The position numbers and the translations under genes are program-made. This document shows, piece after piece, positions 59,881 to 64,000 of a stretch of 64,000 nt of DNA; positions within the stretch are counted from its first letter, which is position 1, and the number at the start of each line of letters is the position of its first letter. The notes under the pieces are model-generated. The model made no database searches, was not told the origin of the DNA, and was given only the letters and a program-made list of their open reading frames with translations. Source of the DNA: JACDAV01 sp964626755 (lineage in GTDB: Bacteria > Chloroflexota > Limnocylindria > Limnocylindrales > CSP1-4); the NCBI GenBank assembly GCA_964626755.1, contig CAZVGO010000049.1, forward strand, positions 57,955-121,954, given 5' to 3'.

Positions 59881-59886
59881 TAGAGT
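59881..59886 (+). promoter_or_regulatory. -10 element before DUF3090
   Basis: TAGAGT followed by exactly 6 bases and ATG 59893. The spacer CGGAGG could also act as a ribosome site in a longer mRNA. Confidence 0.4.
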
Positions 59887-59892
59887 CGGAGG

Positions 59893-60456
59893 ATGAGTCG
59901 TCGACGTTTCATCTTCGACCCGCCGGAGCGCTTCGTCGCGGGCACGACCGGTGACCCGGGCTCGCGGACGTTCTTCCTCCAGGCTCGCGAAGGCGAGCGC
60001 GTCGTCAGCGTCCTGCTCGAGAAAGTCCAGGTCGCCGTCCTCGCCGATCGCCTGAACCAGCTGCTCGACGAGCTCGAGCGGCGCGGGATCACGGACCCTG
60101 AGCCGCCGCCGCCGGGCGATGCCGAGCCGCTCGACGAACCGATCGTCGAAGCCTTCCGGGCCGGAACGCTGACGCTCGGCTGGGACGGCACGACGGACCG
60201 CGTGCTGGTCGAGGCTCGCGCCCTGACCGACGAGGACGAGGACGAGGAAGCACAGGTCGAGGAGCTCGAGGACGACGACTCCGAGGACGGCCCGGACCTG
60301 TTCCGCGTCCGGCTCACCGCCCCGGCCGCACGGGCATTCGTCGAACGCGCCGTCCGCGTCATCGCGTCGGGTCGCCCACCCTGCCCGTTGTGCGGCGAGC
60401 CGCTGGACCCGCAGGGCCACATCTGCCCGCGCGGCAACGGCCACTACGTCAACTGA
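59893..60456 (+). CDS. DUF3090-family protein
   Basis: 187 aa, cytosolic. Matches the actinobacterial DUF3090/TIGR03847 family: RFIFDPPERFVAGTTGDPGS at the N-terminus, VVSVLLEKVQVAVLADRLNQ, and a C-terminal zinc-like motif CPLCGEPLDPQGHICPRGNG. The middle is very acidic (runs of Asp/Glu about residues 112-135). The function is unknown, but the gene is normally linked to SCO1664-type and MSMEG_4193-type genes. Co-transcribed with the next gene, 10 bases away. Confidence 0.88.
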   Translation: MSRRRFIFDPPERFVAGTTGDPGSRTFFLQAREGERVVSVLLEKVQVAVLADRLNQLLDELERRGITDPEPPPPGDAEPLDEPIVEAFRAGTLTLGWDGTTDRVLVEARALTDEDEDEEAQVEELEDDDSEDGPDLFRVRLTAPAARAFVERAVRVIASGRPPCPLCGEPLDPQGHICPRGNGHYVN

Positions 60457-60466
60457 ACCGCGGGTG

Positions 60467-61204
60467 ATGAACCCGTTCGACTCCAGCGCCGCGCTCGAGG
60501 TCCTCCGCGATGGCGAGCTGGAGGTCCTCGGCCGGCTCGTCGCCTCGACGAACCACGCGATGTACAGCCGGGTGACGCGGATCTGCCCGGATCCCGAGCC
60601 ACCGGTCGTGCTCGACGCCGTCTACAAGCCGGTCCGCGGCGAGCGACCGCTCGACGACTTCCCCGACGGGACGCTCGCCCGGCGCGAGGTCGCCGCGCAC
60701 GCCGTTTCGCAGGCGACCGGCTGGGCGATCGTGCCCCCGACGGTCATGCGCGACGGGCCCTTCGGTGAGGGCATGGTCCAGCTGTGGATCGACGTCGACG
60801 AGTCGGTCGACGTCGTCGCGATGGTCATCGAGGACGATCCGCGGCTGCGCCGGATCGCGCTGTTCGACGCGGTCGTCAACAACACCGACCGCAAGGGCGG
60901 GCACCTGCTCCCGGTTCCGGGCGGCCACGTGTTCGGGGTCGACCACGGGGTCTGCTTCTCGCCGGTGCCGAAGCTCCGCACCGTGCTGTGGGGCTGGCGG
61001 GGCGAGCCGCTCGACGGGGACGAGCTCGCAGTACTCGCGCGCCTGCGCGGGGACCTCGACGGCGAACTCGGTGAGGAGCTGCGCGGCCTTCTCCAGCCGA
61101 TCGAGGTCGCGGCCACAGTCCGGCGGACCGACCGGCTGCTCGCGGCTCGGCGCTTCCCGTGGCCGTCGCCTGGCTGGCCGGCCGTCCCCTGGCCGCCGTT
61201 CTGA
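60467..61204 (+). CDS. SCO1664-family protein (PI3/PI4-kinase-like)
   Basis: 245 aa, cytosolic. Family TIGR03843: VVLDAVYKPVRGERPLDDFP with a lysine in the nucleotide-binding strand, REVAAHAVSQATGWAIVPPT, then RIALFDAVVNNTDRKGGHLL and GHVFGVDHGVCFS, which carry the catalytic-loop and metal-binding residues (D-x-x-x-x-N and DH) of the atypical phosphoinositide-kinase fold. GTG 60464 directly precedes ATG 60467, so either could start it. The usual third partner, an MSMEG_4193-type phosphomutase, is not next to it here. Confidence 0.87.
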   Translation: MNPFDSSAALEVLRDGELEVLGRLVASTNHAMYSRVTRICPDPEPPVVLDAVYKPVRGERPLDDFPDGTLARREVAAHAVSQATGWAIVPPTVMRDGPFGEGMVQLWIDVDESVDVVAMVIEDDPRLRRIALFDAVVNNTDRKGGHLLPVPGGHVFGVDHGVCFSPVPKLRTVLWGWRGEPLDGDELAVLARLRGDLDGELGEELRGLLQPIEVAATVRRTDRLLAARRFPWPSPGWPAVPWPPF

Positions 61205-61217
61205 GACTCGCTGAGGG

Positions 61218-61913
61218 CTACGCGGCGACGTCGTCCAACGGGACCAGCTCGACGAGGACGGCGCCGGTCACGTTGACGAGCGTCGTCGGGCCGACGACGG
61301 CCTCCAGCGACGCGACAGATGCGATCGCCGTGTGGCCGTGCAGCCAGAGCGGCGGCCGGAGGCGATCCATCAGCCATCGATAAGCGCGGAAGCCGAGATG
61401 GTAGGCGTCGCCCGGGGCGTCGCCTGCGCCTGCGGGTGGCACGTGACTGATCACGAGGACGGGCTCGGTTCGGCCGCGCAGCATCGCCCCGATTCTGCCC
61501 GCGGCGACACGCAGGACGTGGAGCCAGGCGAGCCCGTCATGCCGCTGGTTGCTCCGGTCGTGCACGCCGGGCCACTCGAGGCCGGCGATCACGATCCCGG
61601 CCAGCCGCGTGGCGCGGCCGGCGTCGAGAGGCACGGGCACGCCATGGCGAGCATCCCAGGCGCCGCCGCGGTCATGGTTGCCCCGGACGTATACGAGGGG
61701 CGCGTGGAACGCGTCGGCGAGGAAAGACAGCCAGTGCGGCTCGAGGTCGCCGCAGCCGATGACCGCATCGATCGGTCCGAGCGCCGTCCTGTTGACCTCG
61801 TGCTCGAGGGCCGGATCCGGCTCGTCGGATGCGGCGAGGAACCGGATCGGCCGCCCGTCACGTCCGACGAAGGGACGGCGATCCGGCCAGACAAGCCGGA
61901 GGCGGCGGATCAT
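61218..61913 (-). CDS. Calcineurin-like metallophosphoesterase
   Basis: 231 aa, cytosolic. Motifs FLAASDEPDP (motif I variant, lacking the usual DxH), VIGCGDLEPHW (GD), VRGNHDRGGAW (GNHD), VISHVPPAGAG and WLHGHTAI (GHxH variant: HGHT). The first Asp-x-His is missing or altered, so metal binding may be incomplete. ATG 61913 overlaps the stop of the ParB-like gene (ATGA). Confidence 0.82.
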   Translation of the reverse strand: MIRRLRLVWPDRRPFVGRDGRPIRFLAASDEPDPALEHEVNRTALGPIDAVIGCGDLEPHWLSFLADAFHAPLVYVRGNHDRGGAWDARHGVPVPLDAGRATRLAGIVIAGLEWPGVHDRSNQRHDGLAWLHVLRVAAGRIGAMLRGRTEPVLVISHVPPAGAGDAPGDAYHLGFRAYRWLMDRLRPPLWLHGHTAIASVASLEAVVGPTTLVNVTGAVLVELVPLDDVAA

Positions 61914-62626
61914 CGCCTGGCCGGGGCGTCCTCGTCGGGCGCGTGGAGGTGCTCCTCGAGCTCCGGGCTCGCGCGCCCACCCCGTCCCGCGGCGCGGAGC
62001 GCACGCGTCCCCGTGAGGACATGGGCCAGCGAGTCCGGCCGCTCGGAGGCGCGACCGCCGGGCGGGACGAGCTCGACGACGTTGGCGTCGATCGCCACCT
62101 GTCCGCCGTACTTCGCCGCGGCGACGCGATTGTGTCCGTCGAGGACCCAGTATTCGTCGCCGTAGCGCAGGACGTCGATCGGCGGCAGGACGTGCAGCGT
62201 GCTCATCGCGTGGCGGATCCGCTGCCACCGCTGCACCCAGTTCCGCGAGCGGAACGGCTTGAGCGGGAGGAAGTCGGAGCCGCGCTGGGTGGCCCCGCCG
62301 ACGGCCGTCCCGCCGATCGCATCCGTGTCGAGTGAACGCACGCCGAGCTCGCGGGGTACGGCCTGGCGCGCCTCGGGATGGCGGCCGTAGAGGTAGGGCA
62401 GCGGCGTCCGGGACAGCCTTCGGAGCCGGCGAACCCGGGCGCCCGGCCGCTCGTCCCAGCGGCGGGCCGCCGCCTGGACCGCCTGGACCGCGCCCCCGAC
62501 CGCGTCGGTGGCACCCTCGACGACGCCCTCGACGACCGATTCGACCTTTCCGGCGACGTCTTCGAGCTTGTCGGCGACCCGGCGCCCGGTCGAGGCAGCG
62601 GGCGGTGAGCTACTGCGCTTCGTCAT
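61910..62626 (-). CDS. ParB/sulfiredoxin-domain-like protein
   Basis: 238 aa, cytosolic. The first 55 residues are a helical, Ala/Val-rich amphipathic stretch (VADKLEDVAGKVESVVEGVV). The C-terminal half has a ParB/Srx-like nucleotide-binding domain: PPIDVLRYGDEYWVLDGHNR and VAAAKYGGQVAIDANVVELV, including the D-G-x-x-R motif. It has no HTH, so chromosome partition is unlikely; a stand-alone Srx-like enzyme is possible. ATG 62626 is chosen as the first family-consistent start. Divergent from the debranching enzyme. Confidence 0.72.
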   Translation of the reverse strand: MTKRSSSPPAASTGRRVADKLEDVAGKVESVVEGVVEGATDAVGGAVQAVQAAARRWDERPGARVRRLRRLSRTPLPYLYGRHPEARQAVPRELGVRSLDTDAIGGTAVGGATQRGSDFLPLKPFRSRNWVQRWQRIRHAMSTLHVLPPIDVLRYGDEYWVLDGHNRVAAAKYGGQVAIDANVVELVPPGGRASERPDSLAHVLTGTRALRAAGRGGRASPELEEHLHAPDEDAPARR

Positions 62627-62710
62627 GGGGACATCTTCGGGCCCCCGTCCGATCCGCGCAGGACGCGGGCCCGAAGCGGATAGGGCGCGCTCCCGTATCA
62701 TCGGCGGCAC

Positions 62711-64000
62711 GTGCCACTAGCCGTCCAGGTCGGGCCCTCGACCGTAACGATCAACCGCGACGACCGCGTCGTCGTCTGCCAGCCGGACGCGCGGATCGAC
62801 GCGTCGGCGAACGACGGCTTCTTCGCGCGCGACACGCGCTTCATCTCCGGCTACGACCTGCGGGTCAACGGGCGGCGCCCGGTGCTCCTGAACTCGTCGC
62901 CGATCGAGCACTACTCGTCGCGCTTCGAGATGACGAATGACGCCCTCCTCGACATCGGCGGAGCGATCCCGGGGAGCACGCTGTCCATCCGGGTCGATCG
63001 GACGATCGGCGGCGGCGTCCACGAGGACCTCGACATCGTCAACTACGGCGGCCGCGAGGTCCGCCTGACGATCGAGATCGAGATCGTTTCGGACTTCGCC
63101 GACATCTTCGACGTGAAGCTGGGCGCGGTCGTCCGGCGCGGTTCCATCAACAGCCAGTGGTTCCGGTCGCGGCGCGAGCTGCGGACCACGTACGTCAACC
63201 GTGACTTCCGGCGCGAGCTCGTCATCGCCGTCGAGCGGGCGGACACTCCCCCACAGTTCGCGAACGGACGGCTCATCTTCGTTGCGCAGATCGCGCCGAA
63301 GGGCGTGTGGCACACCTGCGTGAAGTGGTTGCAAGTGACCGGGTCACGCCGCAGGCCGGCGACCCTGCCGTGCAACGCCCTGGGGCCGACCGGGCCGACC
63401 CCGGGCCCGCACCTTCCGAAGGTCCGGGTCGGGACGTCGAACGAGACCGTGCGCCGGGCGTGGGACCAGGCCGTCCTCGACATGGAGGCACTCCGGCTCG
63501 AGGACCCGATGTTCGAGCGTGGCGTGTTCATCCCGGCCGCCGGGGTCCCCTGGTTCGTGACGCTCTTCGGGCGGGATGCGTTGATCGTCTCGATGATGGG
63601 AATCTCCGGCTACCCGGAGCTCGCGGCCGGCGCGCTCCGCCGCCTCGCCAGCCTCCAGGCCACGAGCGACGATCCGGAGCGTGACATGGAGCCGGGCAAG
63701 ATCCCGCACGAGATCCGCCACGGCGAGCTGACCCAGCTCGGGCTCCTGCCGTACGCCCCGTACTACGGGACGCACGATGCGACGAGCCTGTTCGTCATCG
63801 TCGTGTCGTATCTCTACCAATGGCTCGGAGATGTCGAGATCCTGCGGCGATACCTGCCCAACGTCGAGGCCGCGATGGCCTGGGTCGACCGCTACGGCGA
63901 TCTCGACGGCGACGGCTTCCAGGAGTACCGGACGCGCTCCTCCCACGGTTACTACAACCAGGGCTGGAAGGATGCAGGCGATGCCATCCCCGAACGCGAC
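62711..64000 (+). CDS. Glycogen debranching enzyme-like (amylo-alpha-1,6-glucosidase), partial
   Basis: At least 430 codons with no stop before the window ends. N-terminal domain of the bacterial debranching family (about residues 10-210): RIDASANDGFFARDTRFISG and YDLRVNGRRPVLLNSSPIEH. Then the catalytic (alpha/alpha)6 barrel starts at about 245 with RAWDQAVLDMEALRLEDPMF and the hallmark GVPWFVTLFGRDALIVSMMG (about 277-296), GKIPHEIRHGEL, and YGTHDATSLFVIVVSYLYQW. It hydrolyses alpha-1,6 branches or related glucans. GTG 62711 lies 9 bases after a TATCAT -10. The 3' end is outside the window. Confidence 0.9.
   Translation, partial: MPLAVQVGPSTVTINRDDRVVVCQPDARIDASANDGFFARDTRFISGYDLRVNGRRPVLLNSSPIEHYSSRFEMTNDALLDIGGAIPGSTLSIRVDRTIGGGVHEDLDIVNYGGREVRLTIEIEIVSDFADIFDVKLGAVVRRGSINSQWFRSRRELRTTYVNRDFRRELVIAVERADTPPQFANGRLIFVAQIAPKGVWHTCVKWLQVTGSRRRPATLPCNALGPTGPTPGPHLPKVRVGTSNETVRRAWDQAVLDMEALRLEDPMFERGVFIPAAGVPWFVTLFGRDALIVSMMGISGYPELAAGALRRLASLQATSDDPERDMEPGKIPHEIRHGELTQLGLLPYAPYYGTHDATSLFVIVVSYLYQWLGDVEILRRYLPNVEAAMAWVDRYGDLDGDGFQEYRTRSSHGYYNQGWKDAGDAIPERD

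Noticed and set aside
1..64000. CRISPR arrays, insertion sequences, integrases, phage genes or rRNA/tRNA genes
   Set aside because: I looked for evenly spaced repeats, terminal inverted repeats with transposase frames and RNA-gene landmarks and found none.

Overview
The window is chromosomal DNA of very high G+C (roughly two thirds to 70% by eye), densely packed with genes, many of them joined by 4-base stop/start overlaps (ATGA, GTGA). I see no tRNA, rRNA, CRISPR array, insertion sequence or phage gene. The gene content (tandem universal stress proteins, a cyclic-2,3-diphosphoglycerate synthetase homologue, the actinobacterial DUF3090/SCO1664 pair, CUT1-type sugar ABC systems without their own ATPase, many leaderless-looking promoters) suggests a free-living Chloroflexota (Limnocylindria-like) or a deep actinobacterial relative. 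This placement is an inference from gene families only.

Layout. (1) 0.2-7 kb: a stress and dormancy-like block: cyclic-2,3-diphosphoglycerate synthetase homologue, an operon of YbaK-type tRNA deacylase, eRF1/pelota-domain-like protein and tandem UspA, then Hsp20, a second tandem UspA and a second short eRF1-like protein. (2) 7.2-10.9 kb: an ArsR regulator followed by a sulfur-relay operon, DsrE-TusA-DsrE-TusA-SQR-OsmC. (3) 11-14 kb: degenerate receiver, cupredoxin lipoprotein, small membrane protein, flavodoxin, and a cation-efflux protein with an incomplete metal site. (4) 14.2-19.7 kb: c-di-AMP receptor-like protein, pyruvate kinase, an ArsR/AHSA1 pair with a perfect operator over its start codon, and two Gfo/Idh/MocA dehydrogenases.

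(5) 19.7-29.0 kb, minus strand: a complete amino-sugar operon: ROK repressor, ROK kinase, binding protein, two permeases, GH3 N-acetylhexosaminidase (NagZ), NagA and a SIS-domain NagB-II. Two matching inverted repeats lie upstream. (6) 29.3 kb: an acyl-ACP desaturase. (7) 30.2-42.1 kb: a second glycan locus: LacI regulator, binding protein, two permeases, a large CBM9-like membrane-anchored protein, DUF624, a large unassigned protein and a dehydrogenase, with a GH130-type phosphorylase divergent. The two large proteins are the best candidates for undescribed enzymes.

(8) 42.2-48.5 kb: a flavin-barrel protein, a zinc-ribbon membrane protein, a truncated hemerythrin, and a probable potassium module in which a KdpD-like kinase, KdpE-like regulator, an 82-residue protein and a KimA-like APC transporter follow one another, with an 11-bp-period direct repeat before the last two. 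(9) 48.5-52.9 kb: MFS transporter, FGGY sugar kinase, HAD phosphatase, MgtC. (10) 53-64 kb: a class A penicillin-binding protein, a 38-residue membrane ORF, two tandem XRE regulators, a molybdopterin oxidoreductase, DUF3090/SCO1664, a metallophosphoesterase, a ParB-like protein and the start of a glycogen-debranching enzyme that runs off the window.

A recurring regulatory theme is a TANNNT -10 element only 6-7 bases before a start codon (pyruvate kinase, both XRE genes, DUF3090, the KdpD-like kinase, the 82-residue gene, one dehydrogenase), implying leaderless transcripts.
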